From Halobellus captivus (lineage in GTDB: Archaea; Halobacteriota; Halobacteria; Halobacteriales; Haloferacaceae): a stretch of 64,000 nt of DNA. Of the stretch, positions 52,513 to 61,216 are shown piece after piece (the stretch's first letter is position 1; each line of letters starts with the position of its first letter). The stretch spans positions 192,521 to 256,520 of the forward strand of contig NZ_RDQE01000005.1 of NCBI RefSeq assembly GCF_003697845.1. Direction: 5' to 3'. Made by a program: the position numbers and the translations under genes. The notes beneath the pieces are model-generated. The model was not told where the DNA came from. It did no database searches and saw only the letters and a program-made list of their open reading frames with translations.

Positions 52513-52971
52513 ACCTCCCCCCAGGAGACGCTGGTCATTAAATATACGCATGACGGTCGTCGGTCGAGGGAGATCTCCGTCAGCCATGTCGATCCTCCGA
52601 TCCGTTCGAACGCTTCGAATCACCTGTCCAAACGTCCCGGATTCCCCTTCGAATGAAGTGACAATATTCAAATATTACTAGAACATGACTGGTATTTTAT
52701 TTATTAAGTATAAATTTACATATATTTCGATTCGGCGAACTCGTCACCGTTCTTTGGCCGACAGTATCTCCATCGTCGTTATACTCCGAGACGGAATCTC
52801 CGGTCATCGGCGCGAAGACGTTCGTCAGAGCACTGTTAATACTGGGACGATCTGTACACCCGGCTATGTCGGTTGAATACCCCTCATGTTACAATCCCTA
52901 TACTCTCCAGCATGACTTCGTCGACGCGGTCGCGTCGTAACGCCTACCACCCGCGACCGCGAGGGTCCGGT
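52513..52971. other. AT-rich intergenic region upstream of the SMC-like gene
   Basis: 459 nt. The ~52660-52735 part is strikingly AT-rich (TATTTTATTTATTAAG; AAATTTACATATATTTCG). A shorter AT-rich patch lies on the other side of the cassette (49790-49870). The short plus-strand frame 52685-52876 is not protein-like. No tRNA, integrase or direct repeat was seen. Confidence 0.6.
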
Positions 52972-53463
52972 ATGAACGCACGCGACCTGATGGTCGAGAA
53001 CGTGAAGACGGTCCCCGCGGACGCCGACGTGAGCGACGTCTTCCACAAGTTCGCCCGCAACTCCTTCTCGGGGTTCCCGGTCGTCGACGACGAGGATCGG
53101 GTCGTCGGCGTGGTCACGGAGTCGGACCTCGTCGACCTGTTCGAGCCGGAGGAGGAGACGCTGTGGATCCCGATCGGGCTCCCCCCGTTCGTCGACACGC
53201 TCACGTATCAGGTGAAACCGCCCTGGGGCGACCTCGATCTGGGGATCGACCTCGTGCGCAACGCCGACCGACCCATCACCGAGGTGATGACCGCCGACCC
53301 GGCGACGGTCGCTCCCGACGCCGACGTCGACAAAGTGCTCGAGCTGCTCTCCGGAGACGATCCGGACATCAACCGCCTACCCGTCGTCCACGACGACGGC
53401 ACCCTCGTCGGGCTCATCGCCCGGCAGGACGTGATCCGCGCGTTCCGGGACCGGCGGATCTGA
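52972..53463 (+). CDS. Tandem CBS-domain protein
   Basis: 163 residues, two CBS motifs: MNARDLMVENVKTVPADADV through VDDEDRVVGVVTESDLVDLF, and MTADPATVAPDADVDKVLEL through VVHDDGTLVGLIARQDVIRA. The linker contains IGLPPFVDTLTYQVKPPWGD, which is longer than usual. Soluble; CBS pairs bind adenosyl ligands and regulate partner enzymes. Nothing adjacent suggests a partner. Start at 52972 from the natural MNARDL opening. Confidence 0.9.
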   Translation: MNARDLMVENVKTVPADADVSDVFHKFARNSFSGFPVVDDEDRVVGVVTESDLVDLFEPEEETLWIPIGLPPFVDTLTYQVKPPWGDLDLGIDLVRNADRPITEVMTADPATVAPDADVDKVLELLSGDDPDINRLPVVHDDGTLVGLIARQDVIRAFRDRRI

Positions 53464-53492
53464 ACCGGACGACCGGTCTCACCGGCCGGTCG

Positions 53493-54581
53493 TCACTCGG
53501 TCTCCAAACGGGTGAACTCCGCCTCCACGTCCTCGACGAACGCCCCTCGACCGCCCACCGAGACCGCCCCGTCCTCCGTCTCGACGGTGAGCGAGTTCTC
53601 GACGGGGAACTCGTTGTTCGTCGGCTCGACCATCGCCTGTTTGACCGAGCGGACGCGACCGGTCACCTCCACCGGTTCGGCCTCCTCGTCTATCCGTCTC
53701 CCGGCGACCGTCGCTCGGATCGTCCGCCCGGCCCGAAGGTGAAGCGTGGCCTGGAACACGACCTGTCTGAAGTCGTCGTACTCGACCGGGAGCGGAGCCG
53801 GCTCCGCACGCGCCACCTCGTCGGTGGCGGGCCAGTAGTTGCCCATGAACGCGCCGACGATGACGGGCGCGAGCTGCGCCTGCGCGAAGACGATCGCCTG
53901 CCGGTCGGAGTCCGACCGGCGCAACAGCTCCGGCGGCGCGACGAGCCCCCGCGCCGAGTCGACGGTGAGCATCGTCGGCATCGCCTCGCCCCAGGTCCGG
54001 ACGACGCTCGCGATCGTCTCGAGGTCCATCCGATCGGCCCCCTCGGTGTCCCCGAGCGCGTCGCGGACCCCGTCGACGTCCTCGACGTCCGTGACGACGA
54101 GCAGCACGAGGACGTCGCGATCGAGCGCGGCCGCCAGCGCGTCCCGGACCGTGGCGAGGTGCTTCGCGGGGATCGAGAGCGTCAGCTCCGCGTCGGCCCC
54201 CTCGAGAAGCGATCGGATCCGCTTGATCACGGTGACGCGGGATTTGACCACCTCGAACTGCTCCGCCTCCCGTTCCGCCCGCGAGTAGCGCTCCTCGAGT
54301 CCGGGGCGGATCGCGTCCGCGTCGGACCGGAGCCGCTCTATCACCTCCTCTGGGGGGTTCGCGCGGACCGTCGTCGGCACGGCGTGGTCGTGGACCTCGA
54401 CGAACCCGCGGTCCGCGAGCGACTCGCTCGCGCTGTACACGTAGCGTTTCGAGACGCCCGCGGCGTCGGCGACGGTGCTGGCCTTGGCCTCGCCGTACTC
54501 GAGGAGGGTGAGGTAGGTGTCGATCTCCTTTTCCGAGAGTCCGAACCGACCGAGGAGGTCCGTCAGCGTCCGGTCGTCCAT
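53493..54581 (-). CDS. TrmB family sugar-responsive transcription regulator
   Basis: 362 residues. The TrmB wHTH is at the N-terminus (TLTDLLGRFGLSEKEIDTYL; AAGVSKRYVYSASESLADRG), followed by a coiled coil and a regulatory domain (DAELTLSIPAKHLATVRDAL; AVSVGGRGAFVEDVEAEFTR). In haloarchaea TrmB proteins control glycolysis and sugar-use genes. Being next to GH13 and GH15 genes suggests control of glucan use here (inference). Start at 54581 preceded by GGTATAAGTG ~28 nt upstream. Confidence 0.88.
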   Translation of the reverse strand: MDDRTLTDLLGRFGLSEKEIDTYLTLLEYGEAKASTVADAAGVSKRYVYSASESLADRGFVEVHDHAVPTTVRANPPEEVIERLRSDADAIRPGLEERYSRAEREAEQFEVVKSRVTVIKRIRSLLEGADAELTLSIPAKHLATVRDALAAALDRDVLVLLVVTDVEDVDGVRDALGDTEGADRMDLETIASVVRTWGEAMPTMLTVDSARGLVAPPELLRRSDSDRQAIVFAQAQLAPVIVGAFMGNYWPATDEVARAEPAPLPVEYDDFRQVVFQATLHLRAGRTIRATVAGRRIDEEAEPVEVTGRVRSVKQAMVEPTNNEFPVENSLTVETEDGAVSVGGRGAFVEDVEAEFTRLETE

Positions 54582-54708
54582 ACTCGAACGGGGAGGACGC
54601 GGCACTTATACCGGTCGGTGGTGCTCCGCGGCGGCCGTCCGGGTCGTCACGACCGCCCCGGTCGTCGTCGGGAACGATCGAGTCGACCGAATCGACCGAC
54701 CCGCCGTT

Positions 54709-56865
54709 TCACGCGAGGACCGCGACGCTCTCGACGACGGCCTCCCCGTCGACCGGGTCGGCGGCGAACAGGTCCCGGTCGATCCGGTCCGGTACCTCGA
54801 CGGTCGCCGGCGCCTCCGCGAAGTTCACGACGACGAGCAGGCGGTCGTGTCCCGTGGTCGTTCCGGCGGCGCTCTCGGTCCCGATCGTCCGTTCGTACGC
54901 AGTCACGCGGTCGGGGTCGCCGGCGACGACCTCGATCGCCCCGGATCCGGTCGCGAAGTCGACGTTCGGGGCACGGAGGGCCGGTTCGGCGTCCCGGAGT
55001 GCCGAGAGACGCCGGTGGAACTCGGTGAGCGCGTTGTCGCCGTCGTGCCAGCGGAACGGGCCGCGAGTCGTCTCGTTGCCCCGCTCCTGTCCCGCGTACA
55101 CCATCGGCGCGCCGGGGAGCGTGAACGTCACCGCGGCGGCCGCGCGCAGCGCGGCCCGGCCGTGCGTCGCCAGGTATCGGTCCTCGTCGTGGTTCTCGAC
55201 GTAGCGTAACTGGGCGCTCGGATCGTCGAACCCGAGCCACGTCGTGCGCTCGAGCGCGTCCGCGACCGCGTCGGCCGGCGCCCGTCCGGACCCGATCGCG
55301 TTCAACGTCCCGTACAGCGAGGTGTCGTAGTGGAGGTCGAACTCCCCCTCGCCGTAGAAGGGATCGTGGGGAAGCGTCTCGTCGAGAAGCAGGAAGTCGT
55401 CGGGGACGCGGTCGGCGACCTCCTTCCAGAACCCGTGCGGGACGCCCCAGGCCACGTCCGCGCGAAAGCCGTCGACGACGCTCGCCCACTCGTCGACGAC
55501 CGACAGCATCCACGCCCGGACGGCGGGGTCGTCGTAGTTCAGGTTCGGGATCCGCCCCCAGTCGAAGTGGTACTCCGGGACCGCGCCCGCGGGGAGTTCG
55601 GCCCAGTCGATCCCCGTCACGTCGACCGCGGCGTCGGCTCGCCGGTAGCGGTCGGCGTATTCGGGCACGCCGGCCGAGTGGAGCTGGAACGCCGGGTGGT
55701 CCCGGGAGGTGTGGTTGATCACGAGGTCGAAGACGACCCGGATCCCGGCGTCATGGCAGGCGTCGACCAGCGACTCGAACGCCGACCGCGACCCGAGGTC
55801 GTCGGCCGTCTCGAAGTAGTCGGTGACGTGGTAGCCGTGCTCGGTCGGCGAGGCGAGCACGGGGGTCAACCAGAGCGCGTCGACGGCGAGGCTCTCGAGG
55901 TACGGGATCCGCCGTTCGATCTCCCGAAACGTCGTCGGGAGCGTGTCGCCGGCAAACGACCGGACGTACACCTCGTACACCGTCGGCGACTCCGCCCACG
56001 TCGGCCGGGCGTGCGGGTCCGTCGCCGCAAGCGATCCGTCCCCGTCCGGGTCGACCCGGACCGTCGCCATCGCCCCACGCCGCTCCGCGTGCGGAACGGC
56101 GTGGATCCGGATCCCGCCGTCGACCCCGTCCAGGTCCCGGAGCGGGACGGCGAGCGTGTGCCCGTCCGAGCGAGCCTCGATCCGATCGACGGTCTCGGGG
56201 TCGGCGTCCCGGTCGTCGACGAGGAACGCCACGTCGACGTCGGCGGGGTCCCTCTCCGAGTCCGGCGGGACGCCGACGTCGGCGGTCACGCGGAGGATCG
56301 ACGGCGCGTCACCGTTCCCGACCTCCACCGACCAGTCGAGCGAGAGCCGGGGACGACCCGGTCCCTCGACCTCGTGGACGACGTGGCGTTCGGTACTCCG
56401 GTCGTCGTTGGCGACGAAGCCGACGCCGTGACGACCCGGCGGGAGGCGGCTCCGGTAGACCCACTCGTCACCCTCGCGCGTCGGCCGGTCGCGCGCGAGC
56501 AGCCGGTCGTTGTGCCGCCACAGAAGCGAGACGCGCTCGACCGCGTCGTCCGCGACCGGGAGGTCGCTCGCGGGCACCCGGATCTCGGTCTCCCGTCGCT
56601 CGTCCGGAAACGCCCGCACGCGCTGGCGGTGTGACCCGTCAGGAGCGTCGAGCCGGAGGACGTAGGTCCCCGGCGCGTCCGGACGGAGGTGAACGACCGG
56701 GTCGTCCGGCCGGCTCGTCGCGCCGGGCTCGAGGACGTCGCCGTCGCCGTCGACGGGCGCGTCCAGCACCGTCCACTCGTAGCGCCCCGACGGGTCCGGG
56801 TCGCGGGGCGCCAACTCGACCGACCGCCCGACGCTCGTCGCTCGCGGCGGTCCGGGCTCGTGCAT
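54709..56865 (-). CDS. Glycoside hydrolase family 13 (alpha-amylase-like)
   Basis: 718 residues. An N-terminal ~280-residue beta-rich part (starch-binding/E-set style) precedes the catalytic barrel: TVYEVYVRSFAGDTLPTTFR, RVVFDLVINHTSRDHPAF, GFRADVAWGV with nucleophile Asp, DFLLLDETLPHD with acid/base Glu, LRYVENHDEDRYLA with the third Asp. No signal peptide seen, so probably cytoplasmic: it would act on imported maltodextrins (maltogenic/neopullulanase-type). The ATG at 56865 leaves a long leader from the AT-rich gap, so the start is less sure than the gene. Confidence 0.92.
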   Translation of the reverse strand: MHEPGPPRATSVGRSVELAPRDPDPSGRYEWTVLDAPVDGDGDVLEPGATSRPDDPVVHLRPDAPGTYVLRLDAPDGSHRQRVRAFPDERRETEIRVPASDLPVADDAVERVSLLWRHNDRLLARDRPTREGDEWVYRSRLPPGRHGVGFVANDDRSTERHVVHEVEGPGRPRLSLDWSVEVGNGDAPSILRVTADVGVPPDSERDPADVDVAFLVDDRDADPETVDRIEARSDGHTLAVPLRDLDGVDGGIRIHAVPHAERRGAMATVRVDPDGDGSLAATDPHARPTWAESPTVYEVYVRSFAGDTLPTTFREIERRIPYLESLAVDALWLTPVLASPTEHGYHVTDYFETADDLGSRSAFESLVDACHDAGIRVVFDLVINHTSRDHPAFQLHSAGVPEYADRYRRADAAVDVTGIDWAELPAGAVPEYHFDWGRIPNLNYDDPAVRAWMLSVVDEWASVVDGFRADVAWGVPHGFWKEVADRVPDDFLLLDETLPHDPFYGEGEFDLHYDTSLYGTLNAIGSGRAPADAVADALERTTWLGFDDPSAQLRYVENHDEDRYLATHGRAALRAAAAVTFTLPGAPMVYAGQERGNETTRGPFRWHDGDNALTEFHRRLSALRDAEPALRAPNVDFATGSGAIEVVAGDPDRVTAYERTIGTESAAGTTTGHDRLLVVVNFAEAPATVEVPDRIDRDLFAADPVDGEAVVESVAVLA

Positions 56866-56968
56866 ACCCCCATCCGGAACCGGACCCGCATGAGCGTTTC
56901 CACCATGAAAAATCGTGAATAAATAGTTCACCAAAGATTCATTCTTGACGGGCACGTCCTCGCGACCA

Positions 56969-59107
56969 ATGCAACTACGCGACGCGCTCGACGACTACAA
57001 GCGAAACGCGGGCCACGACCGGCTCTTCGCGGGCGAACGACGCACCGTGGCGGGCCGGTTCACGGGCGGCGACGGGCGGCTCCTCCACGTCGCCCCCGAC
57101 GGCGGGCTCCGGGACTTCGGATACCCGCTCACCGGCACCAGCGGGCTCTCCCGCTCGCGGTTCGGGCTGGCCGTCGACGGCGACGTGACCTGGTTCGACC
57201 CGTCCCGCTCCCGGCAGCGCTACGTCGACGACACGCCGCTCGTCGAGACGGTCCACGAGACCGACCGGGCGACCGTGCGGCGGTACGACCTCGCGATCGG
57301 CGACGCCCACCTCACGCGCGCGACCGTCGAGCCCGACCCGGACGCCGACCGCGACGCGGACGACTTCGCGCTCGTCGCGTACGCGGCCTTCGCGCCCGAC
57401 GGGCGCGACGAACGCGTCGGACAGCTCCGCTACGACGACGCGGTCGAGGTGTACCACGCCGACGAACACGACTACCTCGCGAGCGCGACCGGCCTCAGCG
57501 ACCTGCGCGGACAGCTCCCGCCCACGTTCCCCGAGGTACTCGACGACGCGCCGATGGACCTCCCGCGCGACCGCGACGCCGCCCGCTACGACGAGGAGCG
57601 GCTCTCCGGCGAGGTCGTCGTCGAGGCTCCCTTCGAGGACGCCGCGACGACGCTCGGAACCCTGCTTTCGGACCGCTCGGAGACGACCCGCGAGGCGGCC
57701 CGGAGCCGTCTCTCGGAGCTGTTCGCGGAACTCGACTCCGCGTCGGCGCTGGCGGACGCCGCCGCCGGGACGACCCCGACGGTTCCCGCGTCGGTTCCCG
57801 AGCGGGAGTCGGTCGTCGCGGACCTGCGGGTGCTGTCGTTGCTGTCGGCCGAGACGGGCCTGCGGATCGCTGGGCCGGACTTCGATCCGCACTACCAGCA
57901 CTCGGGCGGCTACGGCTACACCTGGTTCCGCGACGACGCCGAGATATCGACGTTCCTCCTCGAGTCGGACGACCGGCTCGAGCTCGGACTCGACGACTGG
58001 CACGCCCGGTCCGCACGGATGTACGTCGACACCCAGCGCCCCGACGGCTCCTGGCCACATCGGGTCTGGCCGCGGAACGGCGCGCTCGCGCCCGGCTGGG
58101 CGAACGCGCGCATCGAGGACGGCCCCGACGTGGACTACCAGGCCGACCAGACCGGCAGCGTGATCGCGTTCCTCGCCCGGGCGCGAGGACGCGGCGTCGA
58201 CGTAGACGGGCTCGATCCGGTCCTCGTCGACGCGCTCGCGAGCCTCGATTCGACCCTCGCCGAGGACGGCCGCCCCGTCGTCTGTCAGAACGCCTGGGAG
58301 GACTCCGTCGGCCGGTTCACGCACACCGCCGCGACGTTCCTCGAGGCGTACAGCGCGCTCGCGCGTCACGGCGCGGGGCTCGCCGGCGACGGAAACGACG
58401 GCCCCGAGGACGACGAGTTCGACGACGCGCCCGCCGACCACGCCCGGGACCGAGCCCGGGAGGTGTACGAGGCGCTCGACGACCTCTGGGTTCCGGACCG
58501 GGGCTGTTACGCGCTCCGCGAGACGGACCACGGCGACGTCGACGACCGGCTCGACTCGGCGACGCTCGAGCTCGCGAGCGCGCACCGCGCGTACGACTCG
58601 CTCGGGGACGCTCCCTCGACCGAAGCCGATTCGAGCGAAGCCGACTCGACCGCGGGCGGCGCGGTCGACGACGAGCGGCTCGATCGCCTGGTCTCACACG
58701 TCGAGTGCGTCGTCGACGGGCTGGCTCGGGAGACGGACGCGATCGCGGGGCTGTTCCGCTACGAGGGCGACGGCTGGCGGCGCGCCGACCAGCCGGGCGA
58801 GAAGGTGTGGACGGTCTCGACCGCGTGGGGCGCGCACGCCTGCGCGGAGACGGCCGCCCTGCTCTCCGACCACGACGACCCGCGGGCGGAGCGGTTCGCC
58901 GAGCGCGCCCGCGAGCTGCTCGGGCTCGTCTCGCCGGCCGGAGCGCTTTGTGAGCCGACCGGATACCTCCCGGAGCAGTTCTTCGACGACGGAACCCCCG
59001 ACAGCGCCACGCCGCTGGGGTGGCCCCACGCGATCCGGCTGGCGACGATCGGATCGCTCGACGCGCACGGCCTGTTGACGGCCGAACCCGTGCCCGCCGA
59101 CGACTGA
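56969..59107 (+). CDS. Glycoside hydrolase family 15 (glucoamylase/trehalase-like)
   Basis: 712 residues. N-terminal beta-sandwich domain (about 1-270), then an (alpha/alpha)6 barrel. Seen: GYGYTWFRDDAEISTFLLES, VDYQADQTGSVIAFLAR, CQNAWEDSVGRFTHTAATFL (WED with the acid Glu), and GYLPEQFFDDGTPDSATPLG (LPEQ with the base Glu). No signal peptide. A Ser/Asp-rich loop (TEADSSEADSTAGGAVDDER) is haloarchaeal. Divergent from GH13 across ~100 nt; together with TrmB this is a small glucan-use cluster. The start at 56969 is preferred over 56945. Confidence 0.93.
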   Translation: MQLRDALDDYKRNAGHDRLFAGERRTVAGRFTGGDGRLLHVAPDGGLRDFGYPLTGTSGLSRSRFGLAVDGDVTWFDPSRSRQRYVDDTPLVETVHETDRATVRRYDLAIGDAHLTRATVEPDPDADRDADDFALVAYAAFAPDGRDERVGQLRYDDAVEVYHADEHDYLASATGLSDLRGQLPPTFPEVLDDAPMDLPRDRDAARYDEERLSGEVVVEAPFEDAATTLGTLLSDRSETTREAARSRLSELFAELDSASALADAAAGTTPTVPASVPERESVVADLRVLSLLSAETGLRIAGPDFDPHYQHSGGYGYTWFRDDAEISTFLLESDDRLELGLDDWHARSARMYVDTQRPDGSWPHRVWPRNGALAPGWANARIEDGPDVDYQADQTGSVIAFLARARGRGVDVDGLDPVLVDALASLDSTLAEDGRPVVCQNAWEDSVGRFTHTAATFLEAYSALARHGAGLAGDGNDGPEDDEFDDAPADHARDRAREVYEALDDLWVPDRGCYALRETDHGDVDDRLDSATLELASAHRAYDSLGDAPSTEADSSEADSTAGGAVDDERLDRLVSHVECVVDGLARETDAIAGLFRYEGDGWRRADQPGEKVWTVSTAWGAHACAETAALLSDHDDPRAERFAERARELLGLVSPAGALCEPTGYLPEQFFDDGTPDSATPLGWPHAIRLATIGSLDAHGLLTAEPVPADD

Positions 59108-59116
59108 GGAGCCGAC

Positions 59117-60271
59117 TCAGTACTCGGCCAGTCCCGCCTCGATCCGGTCGAACCCCTCCTCGATCCGCTCGGTGGAGTTGGCGAACGAGAGCCGGAGGCG
59201 GCCGGGCGTCGAGTCGCCGAATCCGTCGCCGGGCGCGAGCACGACGCCGTGTTCTTTTAACAAGTGTTTGGCGACGTCGATCGCGGGCTCGTCGAGGCCG
59301 GGGTCGAGGTAGGCGTAGAACGCGCCCTCCGGCCGGGGACACGAGAGGCCGTCGATCCCCGCGACGCGGTCGACCACGAGGTCCCGACGCTCCCGGAAGG
59401 CGTCGTACATCTCCTCGTAGGGTTCCTGCGGGCCGGTGAGCGCGGCGATCGCCGCGTGCTGGGCGACGCTCGACGCGCAGGCGGTCGTCGACTCGTGGAC
59501 CCGCACCACGTCGTCGATGACGTGGTCGTCGCCGGCGAGCCAGCCGAGCCGCCAGCCGGTCATGGCGTACCGCTTCGAGCAGGAGCCGACCGTCAACACG
59601 TGGTCCGGGTGGCCCGTGTAGGCGGCGATCCCCTCGGCGGGGCCGTCGTAGGTGAGCCCGAGGTACACCTCGTCGGCGATCACGTAGGCGTCGTGGTCGG
59701 CGGCGGCCTCGACGACCGCCCGGCACTCCTCGGGGTCGAAGACGCGGCCGGTCGGGTTCGAGGGCGTCGTGAGCACGACCGCGGCGGTGTCGTCGCTCAT
59801 CGCGTCGACCACGCGGTCGGCGTCGAGGTCGAACCCCGTCTCCGCCGGCATGGACACCTCCCGGAAGGTCCCGTCCGCGAGCCGCGCCTGCGTCGCGTAG
59901 TTGGGCCAGGTCGGGCCGGGGACGAGCAGCTCCTCGCCCGGCGAGACGGTGGCGAGCGTGGCCAGGTGGAGCGCCTCCATCCCGCCGACGGTGACGACGA
60001 TCTCGTCCGGGTCGTGTTCGACGCCGTAGTCGCGCGCGAGCGTGTCGCTGATCGCGCGGCGGCACTCCCGTATCCCGGCGTTTGAGGTGTAGTGGGTCGC
60101 GCCGCCGCGGGCGGCCTCGGCGGCCGCGTCGATCACGTGTTCGGGCGTGTCGAAGTCGGGCTCGCCGACCTCGAGCCGGACGAGGTCGCCGCCCTGTTCC
60201 TGTGCGAGGTCGTACATCACGCGGATGCTCGATCGGTCCGCGTCCCGGACGCGGTCGGTCGGCGTGGGCAT
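59117..60271 (-). CDS. Pyridoxal-phosphate aminotransferase, class I/II
   Basis: 384 residues. Fold type I: VRLEVGEPDFDTPEHVIDAA, VVVLTTPSNPTGRVFDPEEC, YVIADEVYLGLTYDG, the PLP Lys in VGSCSKRYAMTGWRLGW, and the Arg in TPGRLRLSFANST. Typical of archaeal aspartate/aromatic aminotransferases. Its 3' end follows the convergent GH15 stop by 9 nt. The start is the ATG at 60271 (MPTPTDRVRDADRSSIRVMY). Confidence 0.9.
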   Translation of the reverse strand: MPTPTDRVRDADRSSIRVMYDLAQEQGGDLVRLEVGEPDFDTPEHVIDAAAEAARGGATHYTSNAGIRECRRAISDTLARDYGVEHDPDEIVVTVGGMEALHLATLATVSPGEELLVPGPTWPNYATQARLADGTFREVSMPAETGFDLDADRVVDAMSDDTAAVVLTTPSNPTGRVFDPEECRAVVEAAADHDAYVIADEVYLGLTYDGPAEGIAAYTGHPDHVLTVGSCSKRYAMTGWRLGWLAGDDHVIDDVVRVHESTTACASSVAQHAAIAALTGPQEPYEEMYDAFRERRDLVVDRVAGIDGLSCPRPEGAFYAYLDPGLDEPAIDVAKHLLKEHGVVLAPGDGFGDSTPGRLRLSFANSTERIEEGFDRIEAGLAEY

Positions 60272-60376
60272 ACCGTCCCCACGGCGATCGGTCCCAAAAG
60301 GAGTTGGGTCGCGGAAATCGCGGAATACACGGGTCTCGTGGAGATCGCGGGGTGTGTGGAGACGCGGGGTCGACGC

Positions 60377-61114
60377 TCAAACCATGTCGCCACGGACCGA
60401 CGAGCCGTCTTGGTCGGCGCGTTCGGTCGCGAGCGCGTCCGCGACCGCCCCGGCGACGTCGTCGTCGACGCCGAGCGACGAGAGCGCGGCGGGCAGCGTC
60501 GGCATCGCGAACGCCCCGTCTCGAAGCCGCTCGAACGCCTCCTCGTCCCGGCGGCCGCCGGCCCACAGACAGACGCCGCGGGGGTCGAGGACCTCCCCGT
60601 AGGCCTCGCGGGCGAGTGCACCCTTCAGCCGCTGGGTCACGTTGTCGCCGAAGCTCGCGTTACACACCTCGAGGTGGATCGGGGCGTCACGGGCGTCGGT
60701 TCCGGTGGTGTCGTTGTCGGCGGCAGCGTTGTCGGCGGCAGCGTTGTCGGCGGGAGTGTCGGGTCGATCGGACGCGGCGGGAACCGCGAGCAGCTCCGCG
60801 GCGAGGCACTTCTCGGGGGCGGCGTACCCGTTGTCGCTGGCGCGCACGCGGTCGGGGTTCGCCTCCGCCCACGACGCGCGGACCGTCGTTCCGATCCCCT
60901 TGACGCCGTACTCCGCCTCGAAGGCCGCCGCCGCGTCCGCGTCGCTGTCCATGAGGACGTCCTTCGTGAGGTAGACGTCGAGCCGGTCGATCGGGTCGAG
61001 CCCGAGCGCCACGTCGCCGAACGCCCACACCTCCCGGACGGGCACGGGCATCGGCTCGTCCTCGACGCGGTCGACGATCGCCTCCACCCGGTCGACGGCC
61101 CGCTCCAGTTCCAT
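60377..61114 (-). CDS. Haloarchaeal conserved protein of unknown function
   Basis: 245 residues, possibly DUF7095 (recalled). N-terminal VPVREVWAFGDVALGLDPID then RLDVYLTKDVLMDSD suggests an alpha/beta domain. The middle has a short tandem repeat giving DNAAADNAAADN (15-bp units at about 60716-60750). The C-terminal part has LEVCNASFGDNVTQRLKGAL and RGVCLWAGGRRDEEAFERLR. No catalytic motif identified. Between an aminotransferase and polX. Confidence 0.75.
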   Translation of the reverse strand: MELERAVDRVEAIVDRVEDEPMPVPVREVWAFGDVALGLDPIDRLDVYLTKDVLMDSDADAAAAFEAEYGVKGIGTTVRASWAEANPDRVRASDNGYAAPEKCLAAELLAVPAASDRPDTPADNAAADNAAADNDTTGTDARDAPIHLEVCNASFGDNVTQRLKGALAREAYGEVLDPRGVCLWAGGRRDEEAFERLRDGAFAMPTLPAALSSLGVDDDVAGAVADALATERADQDGSSVRGDMV

Positions 61115-61216
61115 CGTCCCGCGGTACGGGCGGCGGGCTCATACGGGTTGCGCTCGGCGTCTCCGTCGCGCCGTCGTCGGCGCGGGCGGGATCGTCACGA
61201 TCACGCCGAGAGGGAG

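Noticed and set aside
49860-52740. Direct repeats marking the ends of the RdfA/SMC island
   Set aside because: Both AT-rich flanks contain TAAGTATAA followed by AT-rich sequence, but the match is too short and compositional to call attachment sites.
52685-52876. 63-residue plus-strand frame in the AT-rich region
   Set aside because: Codon composition follows the AT-rich DNA, and there is no promoter or homologous pattern.
58317-60566. 749-residue minus-strand frame
   Set aside because: Arg-rich shadow across the GH15 and aminotransferase genes; no motif.
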